64,000 bases of DNA. It comes from Candidatus Latescibacterota bacterium. GTDB taxonomy: Bacteria > Latescibacterota > UBA2968. The notes beneath the pieces were generated by a model that saw only the letters and a program-made list of their open reading frames with translations, had not been told where the DNA came from and did no database searches. This document shows positions 44,292 to 53,029 of this stretch, piece after piece (within the stretch, counting starts at the first letter, position 1; each line of letters opens with the position of its first letter). The position numbers and the translations under genes were made by a program. Location of the stretch: the NCBI GenBank assembly GCA_022823725.1, contig JAJEHL010000050.1:62001-126000 (forward strand). Direction: 5' to 3'.

Positions 44292-45536
44292 ATGGCTTCT
44301 GATAAACCAAATATTATTCTGATTCTGTCCGATGATTTGGGATATGAATGCTTGGGGTGTTATGGGGGTGAGTCGTATCAAACGCCCGTGCTGGATGGTT
44401 TGAGCAAGGAGGGAATGCGTTTTGACCATGCGTATGTTCTGCCGTTGTGTACGCCGACGCGGTTACAGTTGATGACGGGTAAATACAATTTTCGCAATTG
44501 GAGAGCTTTTGGCGTGATGGACCCCCAGGAGCGCACTTTTGGACATTTGATGAAGGCGGCTGGGTACAAAACGTGTATTTCGGGCAAATGGCAAATGTAT
44601 AGCTATAATCCGCCAGATTTTGAACCCGAGTGGCGCGGTAAGGGGCAGTTGGCGGAAGATTCGGGTTTTGATGAGTATTGCTTGTGGCATACAGAACACA
44701 CGGAGGATAAGGGGTCGCGATATGCCGATCCGGTGATTCAGCAAAATGGGGAGTATTTGGAGGATACAGAGGGTAAGTACGGTCCGGATATTTATACGGC
44801 TTATATTTGCGATTATATCGAGCGGCATAAGGACGATCCGTTTTTTGTGTATTATCCCATGGCGCTGACACACGGTCCGTTTGAACCCACGCCCCATAGT
44901 GAAATATGGTCTGAGAATCGACACGATAGCGGTGTGACGTATTTTAAAGATATGGTTGAGTATATGGATGTGGTGATTGGGCGGATTGTGGATAAATTGG
45001 ATGAACTCGGTCTGAGAGAGAATACCTTGCTTTTGTTTATAGGCGATAATGGTTCGCCCCGCCAGGTGACTTCTATGATCAATGGCCGCGAGTTCCAGGG
45101 GGGAAAGGGGCTTTCGACGGATGCGGGTACGCGGGTGCCATTTGTTGCGAGTTGGCCGGGTACGATTCCACCGGGGTCTGTGTGTGATGATTTGATCGAT
45201 TGCAGCGATTTTGTGCCCACTATGATGGATATGGCTGGCGCGCCTTTGCCCGAGGACGATGTGTTCGATGGGGTGTCTTTTTTGTCGCAGTTAAAGGGCG
45301 AGACGGGAACGCCGCGCGAATGGATTTTTGCCCATCACGATCCTTTGCCCGGATGGGGTAAGGAGGGCTATTACTTAAAGCGATGGGCGCAGGATAAACG
45401 CTGGAAGCTCTACGATACGGGCGATTTGTACGATGTGGTAGCAGATGAGTTGGAAGAACACCCAATCGTCGATGGGGGCGCAGAAGCCGAGGCAGCGCGA
45501 CAAAAATTACAGCCCGTGATTGATCGGATGAAGTAG
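44292..45536 (+). CDS. sulfatase (CTPTR type), enolase operon
   Basis: A 414-residue type-I sulfatase. KPNIILILSDDLGYECLG gives the first metal ligands; PLCTPTRLQLMTGKYNFRN holds the formylglycine Cys53 in the canonical CxPxR; TLLLFIGDNGSP supplies the Asp-Asn pair of the metal site; GGKGLSTDAGTRVPF is a common arylsulfatase block. No signal peptide. AAAGGAG lies 6 nt before the ATG. The DDxG opening and DNG are more like arylsulfatase A than the DQQ/DEH sulfatases elsewhere in the window. It ends the MFS-nth-enolase unit. Confidence 0.94.
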   Translation: MASDKPNIILILSDDLGYECLGCYGGESYQTPVLDGLSKEGMRFDHAYVLPLCTPTRLQLMTGKYNFRNWRAFGVMDPQERTFGHLMKAAGYKTCISGKWQMYSYNPPDFEPEWRGKGQLAEDSGFDEYCLWHTEHTEDKGSRYADPVIQQNGEYLEDTEGKYGPDIYTAYICDYIERHKDDPFFVYYPMALTHGPFEPTPHSEIWSENRHDSGVTYFKDMVEYMDVVIGRIVDKLDELGLRENTLLLFIGDNGSPRQVTSMINGREFQGGKGLSTDAGTRVPFVASWPGTIPPGSVCDDLIDCSDFVPTMMDMAGAPLPEDDVFDGVSFLSQLKGETGTPREWIFAHHDPLPGWGKEGYYLKRWAQDKRWKLYDTGDLYDVVADELEEHPIVDGGAEAEAARQKLQPVIDRMK

Positions 45537-45625
45537 CAGTTGTATGGCACATTTTGTTCTGTGCGAGATGGCTTTTGTGAACAGATCGTACAATATCTGT
45601 TTGCTTTGATATGATGTAAAGTTTT

Positions 45626-45650
45626 TTAAAACAATAAGTTATTGTTTTAA
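45626..45650. promoter_or_regulatory. 25-bp palindrome, operator-like
   Basis: Perfect 12-bp arms around a single central base: TTAAAACAATAA at 45626-45637 and TTATTGTTTTAA at 45639-45650. It lies 71 nt before the comM start. AT-only arms and no T-run after it make an operator more likely than a terminator. Confidence 0.6.
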
Positions 45651-45666
45651 GTAGTTCTGGCACGTT

Positions 45667-45715
45667 CCTTGCCTGATTTTAACTTCTTTCAGTTGGTTCC
45701 TTTCAGGCAAGGAGG
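45667..45715 (+). promoter_or_regulatory. leader hairpin covering the comM ribosome site
   Basis: CCTTGCCTGA (45667-45676) is perfectly complementary to TCAGGCAAGG (45703-45712), and the second arm includes the first half of the Shine-Dalgarno AAGGAGG (45709-45715). The loop is 26 nt. Folding would mask the ribosome site of comM. Confidence 0.65.
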
Positions 45716-45720
45716 TTTTG

Positions 45721-47259
45721 ATGACTGCGCGTGTGTTGAGTTGTGCAACACTGGGTATTGATGCGTATATCGTGCATATTGAGGCGGATATTTCGCGTCG
45801 GCTTCCCGCATTTTCAGTGGTGGGACTGCCCGATAGTGCTGTGAAGGAGAGCCGGGATCGGGTGATGGCTGCGATTAAAAATGCCGGGCGAACATTTCCC
45901 AATAATCGGATTACGGTGAATTTGGCACCGGCAGATATCCGAAAGGAAGGCTCGGCATTTGATTTGCCGATTGCGATCGGCATTATTGCCGCGATGAACG
46001 ATTCAATTTCGCCCGAGAGGTTGTCGCAATATCTCATTTTGGGCGAGTTGGCTTTAGATGGCACGGTGCGGCCCGTACGCGGTGCGCTGCCAATGGCTGT
46101 GGAAGCCCAAAAGGCGGGTTTAAAGGGGTTGCTCGTCCCTGTGGAGAATGCGCGGGAGGCGGCGATTACAGGCGGGTTAGATGTTTTGCCGGTGCGCGAT
46201 TTGAGTGAGGCACTGGATTTTTTTGAGGGGTACTGCGATATCATGCCCTTTGAAATCAATAGCAAGGCGATTTTTCGGCAGGCGCGGATGCATCGGGTGG
46301 ATTTTAAGGATGTGCGCGGGCAAGAGCATGCCAAGCGCGCGCTGGAGGTGGCGGCGGCAGGCGCGCATAACGCGATTCTCATGGGGCCTCCCGGATCGGG
46401 TAAGACGATGCTTGCCAGAAGATTGCCGACTATTTTACCCGATCTGACGCTGGATGAGGCTCTGCAGACGACAAAAATTCACTCGGTGGCGGGGTTGTTG
46501 CCGCCGGATACAGCACTGGTGGCGATAAGGCCGTTTCGCTCGCCGCATCACACGATTTCAGATGCGGGGTTGATCGGTGGCGGTCCCTATCCCCGGCCCG
46601 GAGAGGTGTCGCTGGCACATCACGGGGTGCTGTTTTTGGATGAGCTTCCCGAGTTTAAGAAACAGGTTTTGGAATCTCTTCGCCAACCTGTTGAGGACAG
46701 TTTTGTGACGATTGCACGGGCGGCGATGTCGCTTTCGTATCCGGCTCAGTTTATGCTTGTTTGTGCTATGAATCCGTGTCCCTGCGGGTATTTGGGCGAT
46801 CCACACCACGAGTGTATTTGCTCGCCACCTGTGGTCCAGCGCTATGTCAATCGGATCTCGGGACCGCTGATGGATCGCATTGATATTCATGTGGAAGCTC
46901 CGGCTGTGCCGTATGAAGAACTGGCTGAGGAACCCGCTGGCGAGTCTTCAGCAGAGGTTCGCAAGCGGGTGCAGGGCGCGCGGCAAATACAGTTGGACCG
47001 GTTTGCGGAGTATAGAGATTTGTTTAGCAACGCGCATATGGGGTCGCGAGAGATTCGGATGTTTTGCAAAATAGATGATAGGAGCGAGGAGTTGTTGCGG
47101 ATGGCGATTACGCGATTGGGGCTTTCGGCGCGGGCTTATGATCGAATCCTGAAGGCGAGCCGCACGATAGCAGATCTGGAGGGGGAGGAGGATATCCAAT
47201 CGCGCCATGTTGCCGAGGCGATTCAATACCGCAGTCTGGATAGAAGGTTGTGGGAGTAA
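45721..47259 (+). CDS. comM: YifB/ComM-family Mg-chelatase-like AAA+ ATPase
   Basis: A 512-residue protein. An N-terminal Lon-type/ChlI domain (about 1-165; FSVVGLPDSAVKESRDRV, NLAPADIRKEGSAFDLPI) is followed by an AAA+ core with Walker A MGPPGSGKTML near residue 220, Walker B GVLFLDELPEF, and CAMNPCPCGYLGD with a Cys-rich loop (HECICSPP). A C-terminal Mg-chelatase subdomain follows. In naturally competent bacteria ComM is a hexameric helicase that helps branch migration of incoming DNA. The ATG has AAGGAGG 5 nt upstream, partly hidden by a leader hairpin. No other competence gene is nearby. Confidence 0.93.
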   Translation: MTARVLSCATLGIDAYIVHIEADISRRLPAFSVVGLPDSAVKESRDRVMAAIKNAGRTFPNNRITVNLAPADIRKEGSAFDLPIAIGIIAAMNDSISPERLSQYLILGELALDGTVRPVRGALPMAVEAQKAGLKGLLVPVENAREAAITGGLDVLPVRDLSEALDFFEGYCDIMPFEINSKAIFRQARMHRVDFKDVRGQEHAKRALEVAAAGAHNAILMGPPGSGKTMLARRLPTILPDLTLDEALQTTKIHSVAGLLPPDTALVAIRPFRSPHHTISDAGLIGGGPYPRPGEVSLAHHGVLFLDELPEFKKQVLESLRQPVEDSFVTIARAAMSLSYPAQFMLVCAMNPCPCGYLGDPHHECICSPPVVQRYVNRISGPLMDRIDIHVEAPAVPYEELAEEPAGESSAEVRKRVQGARQIQLDRFAEYRDLFSNAHMGSREIRMFCKIDDRSEELLRMAITRLGLSARAYDRILKASRTIADLEGEEDIQSRHVAEAIQYRSLDRRLWE

Positions 47260-47296
47260 CATCACAATTGTAAAATTATATCCAGGACGGTATATT

Positions 47297-47617
47297 ATGA
47301 CATTTCTCGAAACATCTGTATTTACGCGTTGCGTTCAAAATTTACTGACCGACGATAGTTATCACCGTCTGCAACTTATGTTGATACACCGCCCCGATAC
47401 GGGCGTTGTTATTCCCGGTAGTGGTGGTTTGAGAAAAATGCGGTGGTCTTCGCCAGGGCACGGCAAGCGCGGTGGCGTTCGCATCATTTACTATTGGGCA
47501 GTGAAGGAGCAGCAAATTTTGATGCTTTTGATGTATTCAAAAAATGAACGAGATGACTTAACGCCGACGCAACTCAGAGCTTTAAGACGCGTTGTTGAGC
47601 AGGAGTATCCAAAATGA
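47297..47617 (+). CDS. RelE/HigB-type toxin (type II toxin-antitoxin)
   Basis: A 106-residue basic protein with the RelE-superfamily pattern: an N-terminal helix, HRPDTGVVIPGSGGLRKMRW, then GKRGGVRIIYYWAVKEQQILMLLMYSKNE and a C-terminal helix. Members are ribosome-dependent mRNA interferases. The gene precedes and overlaps its antitoxin (ATGA), the reversed order of higBA loci. The ATG at 47297 is chosen; the frame stays open upstream but overlaps comM. Little space exists for a private promoter, so it may read from comM. Confidence 0.85.
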   Translation: MTFLETSVFTRCVQNLLTDDSYHRLQLMLIHRPDTGVVIPGSGGLRKMRWSSPGHGKRGGVRIIYYWAVKEQQILMLLMYSKNERDDLTPTQLRALRRVVEQEYPK

Positions 47618-47955
47618 AAAAAGAACTGTTTGATGATTTACTCCAAAGTGTGCAGGAGGCTGGTGCTATTATGCGCGGTGAGAAGGCACCGAGTCGCGTA
47701 TTTGATTTTATGCCTTTGGATGTCAAAGCCGTTCGCGAAAAGCTCAATAAGTCTCAACATGAATTTGCACTTATGATAGGTGTGAGTACTTCAACACTAC
47801 AAGATTGGGAAAAAGAATGTTGCATTCCCCAGGGGGATGCCCGTGCAGTATTAAAAATTGCAGAAAAGAATCCTCAAGAATTTGCCGAGGTATTAGAGGT
47901 GTGTAAAAAATCTCTGGTCGAGGATCGTCAGGTCTCGTCCAGTCAGCAGGATTAA
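47614..47955 (+). CDS. HigA/Xre-type antitoxin
   Basis: A 113-residue protein. A polar N-terminal segment is followed by an Xre-family helix-turn-helix (about 56-95): VREKLNKSQHEFALMIGVST with the recognition helix in VSTSTLQDWEKECCIPQG. Antitoxins of this type neutralise the toxin and repress the operon. The start overlaps the toxin stop by 4 nt. A terminator follows 30 nt after the stop. The domain order (DNA-binding part in the C-terminal half) is typical of HigA/NadS proteins that follow RelE-like toxins. Confidence 0.88.
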   Translation: MKKELFDDLLQSVQEAGAIMRGEKAPSRVFDFMPLDVKAVREKLNKSQHEFALMIGVSTSTLQDWEKECCIPQGDARAVLKIAEKNPQEFAEVLEVCKKSLVEDRQVSSSQQD

Positions 47956-47984
47956 ATTCATCCTGAATTGGTAGGTATGAAAAC

Positions 47985-48020
47985 AAAAAGCGGAGCATTG
48001 ACAAGTGCTTCGCTTTTTTT
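47985..48020 (+). terminator. terminator of the toxin-antitoxin pair
   Basis: A 13-bp stem AAAAAGCGGAGCA / TGCTTCGCTTTTT with one G-T pair and a short loop, ending in T7. The penicillin-acylase-type gene starts 11 nt later. Confidence 0.88.
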
Positions 48021-48031
48021 AGGCTTGCAAT

Positions 48032-50206
48032 ATGAAACGCGACGCGAAAAAAATAGTGATACCAGGTGTAAAGGACGAGGTGTGTATTTGGCGGATGGCG
48101 CATGGGTTTCCGCATATCTCGGCGCGGGATGAAGGGGATCGGTATTACGGTCTGGGTTATGCCCATGGCCGGGATCGGCAGATGCACATGTGGTTGCTCA
48201 AGCTCATCGGGCGCGGGAATGCGTCGGCATATCTGAAAGCGGATGAGAATTTAATTGAGGCAGATCGATTTATGCGCTGGCTCAATATAGCGGGTGATGC
48301 GGATCGGGAAGCGCGGTATTTGTCACCGGAATTGCAAGCGGTTCTGGATGCGTATTGCAAGGGTGTGAATGAGGCGGTTCGCGCAACGGGGACGCCTTTT
48401 GAATTTAAGCTGATGGGGTATCAACCGGATGAGTGGACGCCGGCAGATGCCCTGCTGATGGTCAAGCTGATCGGGTTTGTAGGGCTTTCACAAGTGCAAG
48501 GCGATATGGAGAAGTTGATTGTTCAGTTGATTCAAAAGGGCGTGGATATCGGGCGGTTGAAGGAACTTTTTCCGGCGATTCGAGATGATGTGTCAGAGGA
48601 GTACATTGATCTGATAAAGAAGGTGCGTCTGGTGCGTCCGATGATTCCATCTTATGTGGTGTGGCGCGATTTGTTGCCCGATTTTTCTGCGAGCAATAAC
48701 TGGGCTGTGCGTCCGTCAAAGACGGCGTCTGGATGGGCGATGTTGTGCGGGGATCCGCATCTGCAATTGCAATTGCCTTCGGTGTGGTATCCGGCGGTTC
48801 TGTCTGGGGATCAGGACTATTTGATGGGTGCGACTTTGCCGGGGTTGCCGGTTGTGGCTATGGGACGGTCACCCCATCTGTCGTGGGCAGCGACCTATGG
48901 CACCGCCGATGTGTGTGATTATTTTGTGGAGGAGGTGAGGGATGGGAGGTACAGATGTGGGGATAAATGGATGCCGTTGCGCGTGCGGGAAGAGGTTATT
49001 CAGCCCAAAAAGCGGGAGCCGATGGAGTTGCGCGTTTGTGAGACGGAACGCGGCTTGTTAGAAGGTGAGGTCGATGAGGATGGGTATTATTTGTGTTATG
49101 CATGGACGGGCAAGCAGCAAAAGGGGACGGGTGCGGATTCGCTGGATTGCGTTTTGCGGATTATGAGAGCAAAAGGTGTTGAAGAGGCGCGGGATTATTT
49201 TGCGGGGTTGACGTTTGGCCCGTTTAATTGGGTTTTTGCAGATCGGGCTGGGAATATTGGCTATCAACTCGGTGGGTTGGTGCCCAAACAACCCGAGGGG
49301 ACATCGGGGTTGCTTCCGTATTTGGGATGGGATGAAAAACAGAATTGGGATGGGATGATTGATCCAAAATTGTATCCGCGCGCGATGAATCCCGAATGTG
49401 ATTTTATTGTGACGGCAAATCAGGATCTCAATTTTATGGGGCAGGCTGAGCCGATGAAATTGTCGATTTCGTCTTATCGCGCGGATCGAATTTGCGAGAT
49501 GTTGCGGGAAAGGGATGATTTAACAATAGAAGATATGAAGCGGATTCACTACGATCTCTATGCGATTCAGGCCAGGGAGTTGATGACAGTTATACGTCCG
49601 TTATTACCCAAATCGGAGAACGGGGATATATTGCGGGATTGGGATTTATGCTATGATGCGGATTCCCTGGGGGCGACGCTTTTTGAGCGGGTTTATCGCG
49701 AACTCGTTTTGCTCGTTTTTGGGGATAGTGGTTTGGGGCGCGAGGTGACGGCGCATTTGCTGGATGGTACGACGCTGTTCAGTGTTCTGCACGGATATTT
49801 TGATCGCATTCTTTTGAGCGAGGCATCGGTCTGGTTTGGAGATCAGTCGCGGGAAGCGCTGTATCGAACGGCGATTGAGCGTGGGTTAAAAGAAAAAGCC
49901 GTGCCGCACGGCGAGGTGAGTAAGGTTTATATTGAGCATATTTTTTTCAGGGGGAAGTTGCCGAGGGTTTTGGGTTTTGATTATTCGCTTGCGAATATTG
50001 GGAGTCGTTCGACGGTTTCTCAGGCTGGATTGTTCAAAGGTGGCGCGCTTGCACCAACTTTTCGAATGATTTGCGATTTTGGAGAGGATGTGTTGCACGC
50101 AAATGTCGCGGGGGGGGCTTCTGATCGCCGTTTTTCCAGATATTATACGTCGGGGTTGGATGCGTGGGCGCAGGGTGAGTACGAGGTTTTAGATCCTGGG
50201 AACTGA
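48032..50206 (+). CDS. penicillin acylase (S45) family N-terminal nucleophile hydrolase
   Basis: A 724-residue S45-family hydrolase. The N-terminal part has PHISARDEGDRYYGLGYAHG and RDRQMHMWLLKLIGRG. The self-processing site is FSASNNWAV, making the Ser near residue 220 the N-terminal nucleophile of the beta chain; CGDPHLQLQLPSVWY and FGPFNWVFADRAGNIGYQ follow as in the family. Members cleave amide bonds of acyl amino acids, acyl-homoserine lactones or antibiotics. Unlike typical members, it has no signal peptide, which would leave it in the cytoplasm. The start lies 11 nt after a terminator, without a clear ribosome site. Confidence 0.92.
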   Translation: MKRDAKKIVIPGVKDEVCIWRMAHGFPHISARDEGDRYYGLGYAHGRDRQMHMWLLKLIGRGNASAYLKADENLIEADRFMRWLNIAGDADREARYLSPELQAVLDAYCKGVNEAVRATGTPFEFKLMGYQPDEWTPADALLMVKLIGFVGLSQVQGDMEKLIVQLIQKGVDIGRLKELFPAIRDDVSEEYIDLIKKVRLVRPMIPSYVVWRDLLPDFSASNNWAVRPSKTASGWAMLCGDPHLQLQLPSVWYPAVLSGDQDYLMGATLPGLPVVAMGRSPHLSWAATYGTADVCDYFVEEVRDGRYRCGDKWMPLRVREEVIQPKKREPMELRVCETERGLLEGEVDEDGYYLCYAWTGKQQKGTGADSLDCVLRIMRAKGVEEARDYFAGLTFGPFNWVFADRAGNIGYQLGGLVPKQPEGTSGLLPYLGWDEKQNWDGMIDPKLYPRAMNPECDFIVTANQDLNFMGQAEPMKLSISSYRADRICEMLRERDDLTIEDMKRIHYDLYAIQARELMTVIRPLLPKSENGDILRDWDLCYDADSLGATLFERVYRELVLLVFGDSGLGREVTAHLLDGTTLFSVLHGYFDRILLSEASVWFGDQSREALYRTAIERGLKEKAVPHGEVSKVYIEHIFFRGKLPRVLGFDYSLANIGSRSTVSQAGLFKGGALAPTFRMICDFGEDVLHANVAGGASDRRFSRYYTSGLDAWAQGEYEVLDPGN

Positions 50207-50208
50207 TT

Positions 50209-51585
50209 CTAACCCCTGGCCGCTCTGTTAATGCCTTTGATTTTTTGATTTGCTTTGGCGCGCTGGTCAATTTCTTCGGGGGTGACGATGTTGTGGAGGT
50301 CGGCGCGAAGGTCGGAGAGGATGTCGGCACAGGTGGGGTCGTTGGCGCGATTCTCGGTTTCATCGGGGTCGTTGGCGACGTTGAATAATTGATCGGGGAG
50401 ACCGACGTAGTGGATGTATTTCCAGTCGCCTTTTTTGATCATGAAGCCGCCGTTTAGCGCGCCCTGGGCGTGGTATTCGCTGAAGATGGGGCGGTCGGGA
50501 AAGGTTTGACCGTGGATGGCGGGCAGGAGGCTGCTGCCGGGCAATGGCGCGGTATCCTGTTCGGCGAGGTCGAGAAGGGTGGGGAGGATGTCGATAAGGT
50601 TGGCTCCTGCGGCGATGCGCTGGTTGCCTGCGGCGTTTGGATGGCGAATGATCATGGGGACGCGTACGGCGTGTTCGTAAAAGCATTGTTTTTGCCATAT
50701 ACCGTGGTGTCCACCCATTTCGCCGTGGTCGCTGACGTAGATGACGACGGTGTTGTCGCGCAAGGGGGAGTTATCGACTATGTCGAGCAGGCGACCGATG
50801 AGGTCGTCCGTGAAAGAGATGAGGCCGTAGTAAGCAGCGGTTGCAGTGGTGGAGATGTCGTCGGGCAGGGGTTCTTCGTTGCGCAGCCAGTGGCGGAGTT
50901 GCTGTATAGAGGGGTGCTGCGTGTCGCAGGGTTCTGTTCTCGTGTGTGGCAAGATGACGCGGTCGGGATAGTAGCGGTCGAAGTATTCCCGCGGGCATAG
51001 GAGTGGGAAGTGGGGGTTCATGAAGCCGGTGTAGAGGAAAAAGGGACGGTCGGGGTATTGCGCGCGGGATTTGAGAAAGCGTTCGGCGAGGTCAGTCGCT
51101 GTGCTGTCGTAGTCGATTTGCCAGTTTTCGCCGGGGCCGCATTCGGTGACGTGGCTGTTGCTGCCGCGCCGGTTGTCGGGTGTGCGCGAGGGGGCACCCA
51201 TACTCCAGTGTTTCCATTTTTCGGCGTCGTCCATGAGTCGCACGCCAAAGCCGTGCAGGCGTTCGGGACCTATGAAGTGGGTGCGGCCGCAGACTGCGGT
51301 TTCATAGCCCGCGGCTTCGAGATAGCTGCCCATTGTGGGGATTGTTCCCGCGAGAGGCGATCCGTTGTCATAGGTGCCGATCTGATGGACGTATTGTCCG
51401 GTCATAAAGGACATGCGCGCCGGTACGCATATCGGGCAGGCGGTATAGGCATTGTCAAAGGTGGTGCCTTCGGATGCGAGGCGATCCATGTGTGGCGTTT
51501 CGACATGGGGATGTCCGTAACAGCCAGTGACTGCGGGGTCGTGTTCGTCACTCATGATGAGCAAGATGTTGGGACGCTGGTTCAT
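50209..51585 (-). CDS. sulfatase (CVPAR type), operon gene 4
   Basis: A 458-residue sulfatase. RPNILLIMSDEHDPAVTGCYG gives the first metal ligands (Asp13); ACPICVPARMSFMTG contains the formylglycine Cys53; VVIYVSDHGEMGGHHG gives the second metal pair. No signal peptide. The DEH opening is the choline-sulfatase/heparan-sulfatase-like style. AGGAAG lies 8 nt before the ATG. The gene ends 2 nt from the convergent penicillin-acylase gene and starts 1 nt after the upstream sulfatase. Its real substrate cannot be read from sequence. Confidence 0.94.
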   Translation of the reverse strand: MNQRPNILLIMSDEHDPAVTGCYGHPHVETPHMDRLASEGTTFDNAYTACPICVPARMSFMTGQYVHQIGTYDNGSPLAGTIPTMGSYLEAAGYETAVCGRTHFIGPERLHGFGVRLMDDAEKWKHWSMGAPSRTPDNRRGSNSHVTECGPGENWQIDYDSTATDLAERFLKSRAQYPDRPFFLYTGFMNPHFPLLCPREYFDRYYPDRVILPHTRTEPCDTQHPSIQQLRHWLRNEEPLPDDISTTATAAYYGLISFTDDLIGRLLDIVDNSPLRDNTVVIYVSDHGEMGGHHGIWQKQCFYEHAVRVPMIIRHPNAAGNQRIAAGANLIDILPTLLDLAEQDTAPLPGSSLLPAIHGQTFPDRPIFSEYHAQGALNGGFMIKKGDWKYIHYVGLPDQLFNVANDPDETENRANDPTCADILSDLRADLHNIVTPEEIDQRAKANQKIKGINRAARG

Positions 51586-51586
51586 G

Positions 51587-53017
51587 CTAATATCTTCCTA
51601 TGCGTTCGGGACCGGGATCGGCGCATATAACGGTGTGGTCGAAATTTTGTTTTGTGAGTTGGTATTTCAGATCTGTGTGGGATGGGTCTTCCCAGAGATT
51701 GTGAAATTCATCGGGGTCTTCTCGCAGGTCGTAGAGTTCGCCGTAGTCTTCGTTGTGATAGACGACGAGTTTGTAGCGGTCGTTGCGCAACATGGTCGCC
51801 CAACAGGGCGTGTGTTTTTCCGAAGCGTGAGGGGCGAATTTATCGACGACATCGTAGTATTCACAGCGTACAAATTCGTGGTGCGCGTGCCCGGGGTGTT
51901 CGCCCGTGAGTATTGGGATGAGGGATTTGCCGTGTGTCCATTCGAGAGAGATGCCAGCGAGGTCGGCGAGGGTGGGCGCAATGTCTAAGAGCGCGACGAG
52001 GCCGTTTGCGCGGTGTCCCTGGCGAAAGGTGCCGGGCCACGAGATGATGAGGGGTACCCGCACAAGGGCTTCGTAGAAGCGGCAGCCTTTGCCGGTGAGG
52101 CCGTGATCGCCGAGCATTTCGCCGTGGTCACTCGTGAAGATGACGACGGTGTTTTCGCGTTGGCCCGTGCGCTCAAGAGCATCGAGCATGCGGCCGACGT
52201 TTTCGTCGATAAGGGCGATCATGCCGTAGTAAGACGCTTTGTTGTGTTGTTCGCGGTCACCGGGTGGGTTGCCTTCTTTGTCAGCAAAAAAGCGTTTGAG
52301 TCGCGTTTGTGTTTGCAAATCGTTTTCGCGAAATAGCGGCGGTGGCAAGTCGGCGGGATTGTATTTGTGCGTGTCGGGCGCGTCAAATGGTCCGTGCGGG
52401 TCAAAGGGGTTGACGCTCATGAGATAGGGGCCGTCGTGAGGGGATTCGATAAATTCAATGGCGCGATCCGCACACCAGGTGGTCTGGTGGTGTTGGGGAT
52501 TCATGTCGGGACGATAGGTGCCGTATGTGCCGTCTTTTTTTGTTTGAAAGACGTCGCCGAGGTCTATGCCCTGTTCGGTGAGCCAGTCGGTGTACTGGTT
52601 GCCATTTTCGATGCCCTGGTTGTGTGAGTGGCTATACCAGAATTTGCGATATCCATCGTCAACGCGTTGTTCTTCGCCGTTCCAGGCAGAGGCGAGGTGG
52701 AGTTTGCCCGATAAGCCGCAGTCGTATCCGACATCGGCGAGGCGTTTGGTGATGAGTTGTACGCGTTCATTTGTCGGGAAATAGGCATTGCCATTGCGAT
52801 TGCCGTGTACGGTGCTGGGATAAAGTCCGGTGAGAAAGCTGGAACGACTGGGCGTGCATATCGCGCTCTGGCAGTGGGCATGTGTGAATGCGACGCCCTC
52901 GGCGCAAAGGCGGTCGAGGTTGGGTGTCTGGATGTGCTCATTGCCGAGGACGTGGATGGTGTCGTAGCGTTGTTGATCTGTGCAGATCCAGAGGATGTTG
53001 GGACGTTTTGATGCCAA
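51587..53017 (-). CDS. sulfatase (CTPSR type), operon gene 3
   Basis: A 476-residue sulfatase. RPNILWICTDQQRYDTIHVLG, then SAICTPSRSSFLTGLYPS with formylglycine Cys54, and VVIFTSDHGEMLGDHGLTGK with the metal Asp-His. MSVNPFDPHGPFDAPDTHKY is a substrate-side block. No signal peptide. The start is TTG with GGAG about 9 nt upstream. Only 12 nt separate it from the preceding sulfatase, so it is part of the isomerase-sulfatase operon. Divergence from its neighbours (different metal-opening residues) indicates distinct substrates and not simple gene duplication. Confidence 0.94.
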   Translation of the reverse strand: MASKRPNILWICTDQQRYDTIHVLGNEHIQTPNLDRLCAEGVAFTHAHCQSAICTPSRSSFLTGLYPSTVHGNRNGNAYFPTNERVQLITKRLADVGYDCGLSGKLHLASAWNGEEQRVDDGYRKFWYSHSHNQGIENGNQYTDWLTEQGIDLGDVFQTKKDGTYGTYRPDMNPQHHQTTWCADRAIEFIESPHDGPYLMSVNPFDPHGPFDAPDTHKYNPADLPPPLFRENDLQTQTRLKRFFADKEGNPPGDREQHNKASYYGMIALIDENVGRMLDALERTGQRENTVVIFTSDHGEMLGDHGLTGKGCRFYEALVRVPLIISWPGTFRQGHRANGLVALLDIAPTLADLAGISLEWTHGKSLIPILTGEHPGHAHHEFVRCEYYDVVDKFAPHASEKHTPCWATMLRNDRYKLVVYHNEDYGELYDLREDPDEFHNLWEDPSHTDLKYQLTKQNFDHTVICADPGPERIGRY

Positions 53018-53029
53018 AGTATGATCTCC

